Below are positions 1 through 6,159 of a DNA stretch of 8,092 nucleotides, piece by piece. A program made the position numbers and the translations under genes. Under the pieces are notes generated by a model that did no database searches, was not told the origin of the DNA, and saw only the letters and a program-made list of their open reading frames with translations. Numbering within the stretch: the stretch's first letter is position 1; every line of letters starts with the position of its first letter. The stretch comes from Bacteroidales bacterium (GTDB lineage Bacteria > Bacteroidota > Bacteroidia > Bacteroidales > Bacteroidaceae), in NCBI GenBank assembly GCA_004555425.1, contig SFID01000122.1:1-8092 (forward strand), read 5' to 3'.

Positions 1-192
1 GATCCCACGGACACCCTCGTCATTAACTATCCTGGTATGTACACCATCAAATTGAATGCCACCTATTATATGTCGGGCAGCTACCAGATTATCAACAAGA
101 CCAAGGAGTGGGAGGGCGGCAAGGCCACGTACAGCACTGCCAGCAGCCTGCAATACAAGATTAACCTAGAGCACAAGGTGCAGGTGAAATAA
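1..192 (+). CDS. 3' end of an unrecognised protein gene (partial)
   Basis: Frame 1 is open from the window edge to a TAA at 190-192, giving the last 63 residues of a protein whose start lies outside the window. The tail is rich in Tyr, Thr, Ser and Ile/Val and ends in INLEHKVQVK. The alternation of polar and hydrophobic residues (for example MYTIKLNATYYMSG) suggests a beta-strand-rich, perhaps extracytoplasmic domain. No family motif is visible and I do not recognise it. Codon use and GC content resemble the downstream polysaccharide genes. It is followed by a 326-bp repeat-rich spacer, so it is probably not co-translated with the next gene. It is taken as coding because the frame is open without interruption and has a natural amino-acid composition. 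Confidence 0.6.
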   Translation, partial: DPTDTLVINYPGMYTIKLNATYYMSGSYQIINKTKEWEGGKATYSTASSLQYKINLEHKVQVK

Positions 193-269
193 GGCACGAG
201 TACGTTTGTTGCAACGGACGCCTGCAGCTGTTAGTTCGTTAGTCTTGGAGTTCGTTTCCAGCGGAAGAG

Positions 270-397
270 AATGTACCGCACGTTGCTTGCAACGTGTGGC
301 TCAACGGAAATGAATACATGCTAAGTAAGTATTTCTAATGAGCTAAAGCATCTGTAAACCGCTGAGCCACACGCCCTCAAGCAACGTGCGGCACATT
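270..397. repeat. Long imperfect inverted repeat (about 38-bp arms) made of two REP-like units
   Basis: The left arm at 270-307 and the right arm at 359-397 are near-complementary over about 38 bp, with a 51-bp AT-richer centre. Each arm is itself close to palindromic: in the left arm CCGCACGTTGC (275-285) faces GCAACGTGTGG (289-299) around TT. In the right arm CCACACG (368-374) faces CGTGCGG (385-391). The shared core is CCGCACGTTGCTTG. No T-tract follows, so an intrinsic terminator is unlikely. The design, a short imperfect palindrome present in opposite orientations in an intergenic gap, is that of REP/BIME elements mobilised by RAYT-type transposases; that origin is inferred. Confidence 0.7.
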
Positions 398-420
398 GCC
401 TTGCAATGAGGACAAACTCC

Positions 421-451
421 GTACTCACACCTTGCAAGCAAGGTGCGGTAC
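421..451. repeat. Third REP-like hairpin unit
   Basis: GTACTCACACCTTGC (421-435) and GCAAGGTGCGGTAC (438-451) are near-perfect complements with a 2-nt gap. The reverse strand reads GTACCGCACCTTGCTTG, matching GTACCGCACGTTGCTTG of the left unit at 273-289 with one change. It is therefore another copy of the same palindromic family as the pair at 270-397, in the orientation of the right arm. Confidence 0.65.
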
Positions 452-460
452 TTTCACGTT

Positions 461-513
461 ACTCCTAACTCCTAGCTCCTAACTCCTAACTCCAAACTCC
501 TAACTCCTAACTA
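461..513. repeat. ACTCCTA heptamer tandem repeat (about 7.5 units)
   Basis: Seven full 7-bp units run from 461 to 509, followed by the partial unit ACTA. The consensus is ACTCCTA. The third unit reads GCTCCTA and the fifth ACTCCAA; the rest are exact. The tract ends 5 bp before the ATG at 519, so it occupies the leader of the sugar-nucleotide operon. A 7-bp unit can change copy number by slippage, which would change the spacing between upstream promoter elements and the start codon. No array-wide coding frame or spacer structure is present. Confidence 0.85.
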
Positions 514-518
514 ATCCC

Positions 519-929
519 ATGTCCCTTCTCCAATCACAGCCCATTCAGACGCACACAGATGCGCGTGGCCATCTCTACGTAGTCGGCCAAGCGGAGTTGG
601 TTCGTCCCTTCCGTATGCAGCGCGCATTCTGGATTACCGATGTGCCCGAAGGAATGGTGCGCGGCGAGCACGCCAATCGTTCGTGTACGGAACTGGTAGT
701 TGCTGTCAAGGGGAGCGTTCGTATTTGGTTGACCGATGGGCACGAGGAAAATGAGGTAGTGCTTGCCAGTCCCGACAAGGGCATATATATTCCACCGATG
801 GTGTGGTGCAGACTGACCGATTTCTCCGCCGATGCCGTGGTGCTCTGTCTGGCAGACGAGGACTACGACCGCTCCACTTATATCAATGACTACGAAGCCT
901 TCCTCCTGGAAGCGCGTGCTCATTCCTAA
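519..929 (+). CDS. FdtA/QdtA-type dTDP-4-keto-6-deoxyhexose 3,4-ketoisomerase (WxcM-like cupin)
   Basis: A 136-aa single-domain cupin of the FdtA/QdtA family, matching the family's usual length of about 135-140 aa. These enzymes move the keto group of dTDP-4-keto-6-deoxyglucose from C4 to C3, the first committed step to 3-amino-3,6-dideoxy sugars. Visible family features are DARGHL (14-19), PF and R35 before the strand WITDVP (38-43), the active-site stretch RGEHAN (48-53), the GSVRIWLTDG cupin strand (65-74), GIYIPPMVW (88-96), and the C-terminal signature ending YINDYEAFL (121-129). Oddly, the second His of the usual HxH pair appears as Asn53, with SCTE where many relatives have KxxxQ. The ATG at 519 follows the heptamer tract directly. 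It heads a cluster in which an acyltransferase and a PLP aminotransferase supply the next steps. Fuco- versus gluco-configured product cannot be decided by eye. Confidence 0.85.
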   Translation: MSLLQSQPIQTHTDARGHLYVVGQAELVRPFRMQRAFWITDVPEGMVRGEHANRSCTELVVAVKGSVRIWLTDGHEENEVVLASPDKGIYIPPMVWCRLTDFSADAVVLCLADEDYDRSTYINDYEAFLLEARAHS

Positions 930-1001
930 GAGAAGGAACAAATAACAATTATGGTAATTTTCTAGAACCTACCTTATATCATCCAGACAGTCTCCTCCGC
1001 C

Positions 1002-1961
1002 GTGATTCTCCCCTACACTTCTGACCACCGCACATTGTGGGACCGCACCATTGACGAAAGTCGCAATGGCACGTTCCTCCTCCACCGCAGCTATATGGAC
1101 TACCATCGCGAGCGGTTTGAGGATGCCTCGTTGCTATGGCAGGACCAGCGGGGGCGGACGCTAGGACTTTTTCCCGCCTGTTGGCATCCGCGGTTGCCCA
1201 AGACTATCGTGTCGCACGCGGGACTGACCTACGGCGGTTGCGTGCTATCGCCGCGCATCGGCCTCGTGCAAGTGGGCGAAATGCTTCGCGAAATCCTTGC
1301 CCACTACAAGCAGCAGGGAGCAGAGACCCTCATCGTCAAACCCATTCCGCAGATTTACGCCACCCTGCCCGCTGAGGAGGAATTGTACTGGATAAACCGC
1401 TTGGGCGGAAGGCTCACCGCGCGCTCCGCCTCGCAGACCGTGGCCTTGCAGGAGGAAGGCGTTCGATTTTCCACCCTGCGCCGCCGCAAAGTGAAGCGCG
1501 CCGAGGGCGAGAGCTGTTGCATCGTGGACGACACAAAACTGGACGACCTGCCAGCATTCTGGCAAATCCTCGGCGAGACCCTGCGCAGCCGCCATCAGGT
1601 GTCCCCCGTGCATACGCTCGAAGAAATCCACAGCCTCATCCGCGACAACGCGCCCCACATCCGCCTCTTCACCATCCGCCAAGGCAATCAGCTGGTGGCG
1701 GGCACGCTCCTTTTCGAGATGGCTCCCGTTGTCCATGCGCAGTATATCAGCGCCAGTTCCGCAGGGCGCGAGGTGGGTGCGCTCGACCTTCTGTTCCACC
1801 ACCTCATCGAGCGTTACCGCCAGCAGGGTTTCCGCTTCCTCGACTTCGGCATCTCCACGGAGGACGGCGGGCAGGTGCTCAACGAAGGCCTCACCTTTCA
1901 GAAGGAAGGGTTTGGCGGGCGCACCATTTGCTACGACGCTTATACCATTCCGATTCTCTGA
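1002..1961 (+). CDS. FemAB-like GNAT family N-acyltransferase of a polysaccharide locus
   Basis: A 319-aa protein of the GNAT/FemAB-like acyltransferase type (Acetyltransf_6-like) common in Bacteroidales surface-sugar clusters. Signature stretches are SHAGLTYGG (71-79), KPIPQIY followed by PAEEELY (113-129), a basic LRRRKVKRA segment (159-167), HAQY (245-248), LDFGIST (280-286), and a C-terminal NEGL...KEGFGGR...YDAY block. Lying between a 3,4-ketoisomerase and a sugar aminotransferase, it most likely acylates the 3-amino group of the dTDP-amino-sugar; acyl donor and group are unknown. It would then take the place of the hexapeptide-repeat acetyltransferase FdtC of characterised pathways. The start is GTG: the only in-frame ATG nearby (951) is closed by TAG at 963-965, and no ATG follows within the conserved N-terminus. 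The gene begins 72 bp after the ketoisomerase stop, with no terminator between them. Confidence 0.8.
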   Translation: MILPYTSDHRTLWDRTIDESRNGTFLLHRSYMDYHRERFEDASLLWQDQRGRTLGLFPACWHPRLPKTIVSHAGLTYGGCVLSPRIGLVQVGEMLREILAHYKQQGAETLIVKPIPQIYATLPAEEELYWINRLGGRLTARSASQTVALQEEGVRFSTLRRRKVKRAEGESCCIVDDTKLDDLPAFWQILGETLRSRHQVSPVHTLEEIHSLIRDNAPHIRLFTIRQGNQLVAGTLLFEMAPVVHAQYISASSAGREVGALDLLFHHLIERYRQQGFRFLDFGISTEDGGQVLNEGLTFQKEGFGGRTICYDAYTIPIL

Positions 1962-2047
1962 CAGTCGGCTTTCCTTTCGTTTCCAAGGAGCCTCGCAAAG
2001 TTTATGCACGCATCCACCTTATAAACTCACTTTATCCCACACATCAG

Positions 2048-3163
2048 ATGATTCCCTACCTCCCCCTCCAAGCCCTCAATGCCGCCTACGAACCAATGCT
2101 CAGCGATGCAGTGCAGCGTGTGGTGCAGAGCGGCTGGTATCTCAACGGCAAGGAACTGGCGGCGTTCGAGCAGGAGTTTGCAGCCTATCTCGGCGTGGCG
2201 CACTGCGTAGGCGTGGGCAATGGGCTAGATGCTCTGACGCTTATCCTCTTGGCCTTGCGCGAAATGGAGGGCTGGGAAGAAGGCGACGAGGTGATTGTGC
2301 CGGCTATGACGTTTGTGGCAAGTGCCGAGGCGGTGGTGCGCGCGGGATTGAGCCCCGTCCTCTGCGATGTGGACGAAGCAGCACTGCTCAACGCCGCACA
2401 AATCGAGCCCTTGGTTAGCCCCCGCACCCGCGCCCTTCTGCCTGTACATTTGTACGGCAAGGCTTGCGATATGAATCAGCTCAAGGTCCTTGCCCATCGT
2501 CACGGACTGCGAATTGTGGAAGATGCGGCGCAGGCTCATGGTGCAACTTACGCCAACGGACGGCGCGTAGGCACAGGCGGCGATGCAGCAGCCTTCAGCT
2601 TCTATCCAGGCAAGAATCTGGGAGCCCTGGGCGATGGCGGAGCTGTCGTGACAGACGATGCGCAGTTGGCGGCGCTGGTTCGCGAATATGCCAACTATGG
2701 CGCGGCCAGAAAGTACGAGCACAGGGTGCACGGTTGCAACAGTCGTCTGGACGAACTGCAAGCTGCCGTTCTTCGCACGAAACTCCCGCATTTGGATGCT
2801 GCCAACGCCCGCCGACAAGCCCTTGCACAGATGTACGATGCGGGCATCCAGAATCCTGCCGTGCATATACCATATATATATAAGGAAGACTCGCCGAGCG
2901 TTTACCACATCTACCCCATCCTCTCGCCCCATCGCGATGCCCTCCAATCGTACCTCCGCAACGAAGGCGTGGAATGCCTCATCCACTATCCCCACGCCAT
3001 CCACCAGCAACAGGCATTCTCGTCACTGGCCCAGCAACATTTCCCGCAGGCCGAACGCTTTGCAGCCCAGGTGCTCTCCCTGCCGCTGCATCCGCTCCTG
3101 ACGGACGAAGAGGCCCACACCATCATTCGCCTTGTCAATGCCTTCCGCCCCGAAAATCATTAA
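2048..3163 (+). CDS. DegT/DnrJ/EryC1/StrS PLP aminotransferase (FdtB/QdtB-like sugar 3-aminotransferase)
   Basis: A 371-aa PLP-dependent sugar aminotransferase of normal family length. It shows SGWYLNGKELAAFEQEFA (28-45), the phosphate-binding GVGNGLDAL (55-63), PAMTFVAS (85-92), HLYGKACDM (134-142), the cofactor-stacking EDAAQAHGA (158-166) with Asp159, and FSFYPGKNLGALGDGGA (183-199) with Lys189 as the Schiff-base lysine. NSRLDELQAA and the HYPHAIHQQQAF stretch follow, the latter typical of FdtB/QdtB relatives. With the upstream ketoisomerase it would convert dTDP-3-keto-6-deoxyhexose to the 3-amino sugar, using glutamate as donor. The frame is open much further upstream, overlapping the acyltransferase, but the ATG at 2048 opens the protein exactly where family members begin (MIPYLPLQ); the extension is a shadow. 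The gene lies 86 bp after the acyltransferase stop. Confidence 0.88.
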   Translation: MIPYLPLQALNAAYEPMLSDAVQRVVQSGWYLNGKELAAFEQEFAAYLGVAHCVGVGNGLDALTLILLALREMEGWEEGDEVIVPAMTFVASAEAVVRAGLSPVLCDVDEAALLNAAQIEPLVSPRTRALLPVHLYGKACDMNQLKVLAHRHGLRIVEDAAQAHGATYANGRRVGTGGDAAAFSFYPGKNLGALGDGGAVVTDDAQLAALVREYANYGAARKYEHRVHGCNSRLDELQAAVLRTKLPHLDAANARRQALAQMYDAGIQNPAVHIPYIYKEDSPSVYHIYPILSPHRDALQSYLRNEGVECLIHYPHAIHQQQAFSSLAQQHFPQAERFAAQVLSLPLHPLLTDEEAHTIIRLVNAFRPENH

Positions 3164-3188
3164 CCCTGAACATCTTCTCCCTATTACT

Positions 3189-3995
3189 ATGACTCTCGAT
3201 ATTCTGATTTGCTCCATCGACAAGGGCATCGTGAGAATTGTTGACGTTCTCCTCCCGCCGCAGCCCCAGATTCGGTATCTGATTTCCTACCAATACACCG
3301 ACGAACGCTACCTTGAGCTCATACCCGAGCAACTGGTGAACCGCTCCGACGTGTTGCTCTACAAATACAAAGGACAGGGCCTGGCCGCCAACCGCAATCT
3401 GGCCCTCGAGCGCGCCACATCGGAATACGTCATGTTTGCCGACGATGACACACGTATCAGTCCCGACATCACCTCCATCATCGAAGGTACCTTCTCGCAA
3501 GTGCCCGACCTCGACATTGCGTTCTACCAGGCCAGCACCTACACGGGCAAACCGCTCAAGAACTATCCCGACGAACCTTTCGCCATGCAGCAGCCGCCCA
3601 CCACGTATTCCATTTCCACCATCGAAATGGTGTGCCGCCGCAACAGCATCCAAGGGAAGTTGCGATTTGACGAACGTTTCGGTCTGGGCACGAAGTTTCT
3701 CACCTGCGGCGAGGAGGAAATCTGGCTGCACGATGCCCTGCGCTTCGGACTGAAGATGCACTATTTCCCCGTGAAAGTGGTGGAGACCTCCACTATGCTC
3801 AAGAAGACGCTCATCTACGTAGATGCTGGCGTACAGCGCAGCCGCGGTGCCTTCACCTATTATATGTACGGACAGCGCGCTTGGTGGCACTGCCTGCTCT
3901 TTGCCCTCCGATCTACGCGCCAGGGCCGCTGCCACTTCTGGCCTATGATGCGCCATCTGGCCGAAGGCATCCGTTATATGCAACGCACCCAATAG
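3189..3995 (+). CDS. Family 2 glycosyltransferase (first of a tandem paralogous pair)
   Basis: A 268-aa GT-A-fold, GT2-type glycosyltransferase. After the first strand LDILICSID (3-11) come GQGLAANRNLALERA (62-76), the metal/nucleotide-binding MFADDD (82-87), a central FDERFGLG (160-167) and CGEEE (173-177), which corresponds to the acidic catalytic-base region. The C-terminus is basic and aromatic and ends GIRYMQRTQ, which may sit at the membrane surface. The next gene shares each of these motifs in order, so the two are paralogs. An in-frame ATG at 3132 would add 19 residues overlapping the aminotransferase. I chose 3189 because it leaves a 25-bp gap and places the first strand at the N-terminus, as in the paralog. 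Sugar donor and acceptor cannot be read from sequence; the cluster suggests transfer onto a lipid-linked surface-glycan intermediate. Confidence 0.8.
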   Translation: MTLDILICSIDKGIVRIVDVLLPPQPQIRYLISYQYTDERYLELIPEQLVNRSDVLLYKYKGQGLAANRNLALERATSEYVMFADDDTRISPDITSIIEGTFSQVPDLDIAFYQASTYTGKPLKNYPDEPFAMQQPPTTYSISTIEMVCRRNSIQGKLRFDERFGLGTKFLTCGEEEIWLHDALRFGLKMHYFPVKVVETSTMLKKTLIYVDAGVQRSRGAFTYYMYGQRAWWHCLLFALRSTRQGRCHFWPMMRHLAEGIRYMQRTQ

Positions 3996-4007
3996 TCACG
4001 CTTGCCC

Positions 4008-4841
4008 ATGCCACAACCCACCATCGAAATCCTCATCTGCACCATCGATAATCGTATTGATGCGGCCCTGCGTGTGCCCATTGCCCCCTTGCCCAACGTC
4101 CGCTACCTGGTTTGTTGGCAGCAGACCAACCAGGTGGCCCTCAATCAGCAGGGGCGGGCTGTATCCCTTCGCGAGGACGTTCGCATCCACAGTTGGAATG
4201 GTTGTGGTCTCTCGGCCAACCGCAATGAAGCCCTCGCTCAAGCCTCGGGCGACTTCCTCCTCATTGCCGACGACGACGAAATCTTGCAAGCCGACCAACT
4301 AGAGGGGCTCGCCACGATTCTGACGGACCACCCGCAGTCCACAGACATTTTCTTGCTGCGGATGCAACGCCCCGATGGTTCCTTTCCCAAGCCCTACCCC
4401 TCCACGCCCTTCCGCTACCCCCACTGCCCGCACGGCTATTACCCATCTTCTTGGGAGATTCTGATACGCCGTTCATCGCTGCCGCGACTGCCGCGGTTTG
4501 ATGTGCGCTTTGGCCTGGGCAGCGAACGTTTGGCCTGCGGCGAGGAAGAGGTCTTTATCCATCAAGCATTCAGCAGCGGCGCGCAGATAACGTTCATCCC
4601 CCACACCATTGTGAGCATCCCGAGCAGCACCACGGGCGACCTGTTCCTCCAGAGTGTCGCCGTACGCCGCAGCAAAGGAGCGGTGCTCACCCTTATCCAC
4701 GGAACGCTGGGGGCCTTCCTGCGCTGCCTGTATTTCGCCCGTCTGGTGCATCGCCAGCATCCCGAATACACCTGGAGGAAATGCTACAACTACCTGCGGG
4801 ATATGCTTGACGGCATCCGCTATATCCGCGCAACGCAATAA
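4008..4841 (+). CDS. Family 2 glycosyltransferase (second of a tandem paralogous pair)
   Basis: A 277-aa GT2-type glycosyltransferase that mirrors its upstream neighbour: IEILICTID (6-14), CGLSANRNEALAQA (66-79), LIADDDE (85-91), FDVRFGLG (164-171), CGEEE (177-181), RRSKGA, and the ending DGIRYIRATQ. Both proteins begin with an ILIC(S/T)ID strand instead of the more usual SIVIP, and both use ADDD as the metal-binding motif. The middle part (about residues 93-160) has diverged and probably sets acceptor specificity. The start is placed at the ATG at 4008, 12 bp after the previous stop; an in-frame TTG at 4002 would add two residues. The tight spacing indicates co-transcription. Its substrate is unknown. 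Confidence 0.8.
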   Translation: MPQPTIEILICTIDNRIDAALRVPIAPLPNVRYLVCWQQTNQVALNQQGRAVSLREDVRIHSWNGCGLSANRNEALAQASGDFLLIADDDEILQADQLEGLATILTDHPQSTDIFLLRMQRPDGSFPKPYPSTPFRYPHCPHGYYPSSWEILIRRSSLPRLPRFDVRFGLGSERLACGEEEVFIHQAFSSGAQITFIPHTIVSIPSSTTGDLFLQSVAVRRSKGAVLTLIHGTLGAFLRCLYFARLVHRQHPEYTWRKCYNYLRDMLDGIRYIRATQ

Positions 4842-4842
4842 C

Positions 4843-4890
4843 AATGCCCCACATCCTCCTCCCCCTCTTGGGACGAGCGAATGGGGCATT
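4843..4890. repeat. Inverted repeat after the glycosyltransferase pair
   Basis: AATGCCCCA (4843-4851) and TGGGGCATT (4882-4890) are perfect 9-bp complements separated by 30 bp, starting just after the stop codon at 4839-4841. The sequence that follows (CTCTGTTG) has no T-tract. It may act as an mRNA-stabilising or processing hairpin or a weak terminator between glycosyltransferase genes. Function is not shown. Confidence 0.45.
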
Positions 4891-4944
4891 CTCTGTTGCA
4901 AATCTGCCTAGGAAATATTCTCTGCTAACAGACGCCCTCCCGAA

Positions 4945-5871
4945 ATGCCCAGCCCTCTCTTCACCATAGTCATCCCCTATTTCAACCGTGCGCAGTTTCT
5001 GCCTGCCACGCTCAATTCCCTCCGCCAACTGACCTACCGTCCGCTGCAGGTTTTTCTTGTCGACAATCACTCCACGGACACCTCGCCCGCCCTCTGCCGC
5101 CAGTTTGCCGAACAGCACAGTGCGCCCGATTTTGACATACACCTGCTGGAGGAGAAGAAACCCGGAGCCGCGGCGGCGCGCAATGCAGGTTTGGCACAAG
5201 TCGAAACACCCTACGTCTATTTCTTCGACTCCGACGACCTCCTCAGCCCCACGTTCTTCGACGACGTAGCCGCCATCCTCAGCGCGCAACCAGACAGCGA
5301 AGAGGTAGATATAGTCACGCTCACCACGCGCATGACCTTCCCTAATGGCCAATCCGTCATCCGCCGTCCGCGGCCCTCCGCCTCCGCCGTCCAGCAGGTA
5401 CTCACGGGTATGCTCTCCACCCAGAGCGTAGTCTGGCGCACCGCCTTTCTCCGCGAAATCGGTGGCTGGAACGAAAGCGTACTCGTATGGAACGACTGGG
5501 AACTAGGACTACGCGCCCTTCTGGCCACACCCAGAATGCTAATCCTCCCACAAGAAGGCTACCACGAAATCCTGCAACACGCCCAAAGCATCACGGGCGA
5601 AACCTTCTCTTCGCGCCTAACCCAAATCCTACACAGCATCAACCAAGCCGAACGAGCCGCCCAGAGTCATCCCACCGTGCTCAAAGCCCTAGACGGTCGC
5701 CGCCTCATTCTGGCCGGCCACATCCACCACGAAGGCAACTCCCAAGAAGCCGCCCAACTCCGCGCCCAAGTGCTCAGCCGCCGCACCTCCTGGCGCTGGC
5801 ACCTCTTCGCCCTCTATTGCTTCCGCATCCGCAAAGCAGCCTGGCAAATCTACCCGCTACTCTTTCCGTAA
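4945..5871 (+). CDS. Canonical family 2 glycosyltransferase
   Basis: A 308-aa GT2 protein with the standard GT-A layout: FTIVIPYFNRAQFL at the N-terminus, LVDNHSTD (about 38-45) for nucleotide binding, KPGAAAARNAGLA (about 72-84), the DxD-type FFDSDDLLSP (about 93-102), and GGWNESVLVWNDWELGLRALL, which holds the acidic catalytic-base region. The C-terminal third is helical and basic, ending in an aromatic-rich stretch (WHLFALYCF, then IYPLLFP) that could contact the membrane. It is not a close paralog of the preceding two enzymes: it has the classical IVIPYFN start and DSDD. It begins 103 bp after the previous stop, past a 9-bp inverted repeat, so it may be partly uncoupled from them. Its last codons form the 5' arm of the intrinsic terminator at 5851-5899. 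Donor and acceptor are unknown. Confidence 0.85.
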   Translation: MPSPLFTIVIPYFNRAQFLPATLNSLRQLTYRPLQVFLVDNHSTDTSPALCRQFAEQHSAPDFDIHLLEEKKPGAAAARNAGLAQVETPYVYFFDSDDLLSPTFFDDVAAILSAQPDSEEVDIVTLTTRMTFPNGQSVIRRPRPSASAVQQVLTGMLSTQSVVWRTAFLREIGGWNESVLVWNDWELGLRALLATPRMLILPQEGYHEILQHAQSITGETFSSRLTQILHSINQAERAAQSHPTVLKALDGRRLILAGHIHHEGNSQEAAQLRAQVLSRRTSWRWHLFALYCFRIRKAAWQIYPLLFP

Positions 5872-5899
5872 ACCAAATGAAGAGTAGCGGGTATTTTTT
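5851..5899 (+). terminator. Intrinsic terminator of the polysaccharide cluster
   Basis: TACCCGCTACTCTT (5851-5864) and AAGAGTAGCGGGTA (5880-5893) form a perfect 14-bp stem with a 15-nt loop, followed at once by six T (5894-5899). The 5' arm lies inside the glycosyltransferase gene and encodes its last residues; the stop codon (5869-5871) is in the loop. Confidence 0.9.
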
Positions 5900-5938
5900 A
5901 TCTTAAAGCCAAAGCATTACGAACCAGTCAGCCATCCA

Positions 5939-6054
5939 TCCGTTTTTATCTCAGAAGTTCTCAGCGCCCACGGGGCGGTGGGCGAGCGCCCATGGGGCGG
6001 TGGGCGTGCGCCCATAGGGCGGTGGGCGCTGAAAAAGTAGGAGATAAAAACGGA
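5939..6054. repeat. Palindromic element enclosing three 22-bp GC-rich tandem units
   Basis: The outer arms TCCGTTTTTATCTC (5939-5952) and GAGATAAAAACGGA (6041-6054) are perfect 14-bp complements. Inside, TCAGCGCCCAC (5961-5971) and GTGGGCGCTGA (6022-6032) are perfect 11-bp complements. Between these lie three 22-bp units at 5964-5985, 5986-6007 and 6008-6029, each beginning GCGCCCA and containing GGGCGGTGGGCG, with changes at unit positions 8-9 and at the last base. Each unit can form its own CGCCCA/TGGGCG hairpin. There are no spacers, so it is not a CRISPR array. No T-tract follows the outer arm, so a terminator is unlikely. It may be a non-autonomous mobile or regulatory palindrome. Confidence 0.8.
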
Positions 6055-6125
6055 AACAACGGCTTTGCAAACGGTTCTGCTGGCAGGAAAAATGTGAAGT
6101 TTAAGCGAATTTTTCATAAAACCCC

Positions 6126-6155
6126 TTTACAAAATTCAAAATAGTAGTATATTTG
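6126..6155 (+). promoter_or_regulatory. Candidate Bacteroidetes-type promoter for the downstream non-coding tract
   Basis: TATATTTG at 6148-6155 matches the Bacteroidetes -7 consensus TAnnTTTG exactly. The -33 region is weak: TTTAC at 6126-6130, about 18 bp upstream, with an A-rich spacer. Transcription would start near 6160-6163. Its placement just before the foldable, terminator-ended tract supports the call; a chance match to the 8-mer is possible. Confidence 0.5.
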
Positions 6156-6159
6156 CAAG

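Noticed and set aside
201..208. TACGTTTG, an exact match to the TAnnTTTG -7 box downstream of the first gene
   Set aside because: No TTG-like -33 element lies 19-21 bp upstream, and it is more than 300 bp from the next start codon with palindromes between, so an 8-mer chance match is as likely.
1517..2047. N-terminal extension of the aminotransferase frame
   Set aside because: The extension overlaps the acyltransferase in another frame and is rich in Arg, Pro and His, typical of shadow translation. The family N-terminus begins at the ATG at 2048.
3135..3992. A long minus-strand open frame almost coextensive with the first tandem glycosyltransferase
   Set aside because: Its protein shows no motifs, while the + strand frame has a full GT2 motif set. 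GC-rich third positions readily create such antisense frames; others at 1245-2009, 2225-3010 and 4693-5352 were dismissed for the same reason.
5964..6029. The three tandem 22-bp units considered as a small CRISPR array
   Set aside because: The units are directly adjacent with no spacers, and no cas gene is in the window.
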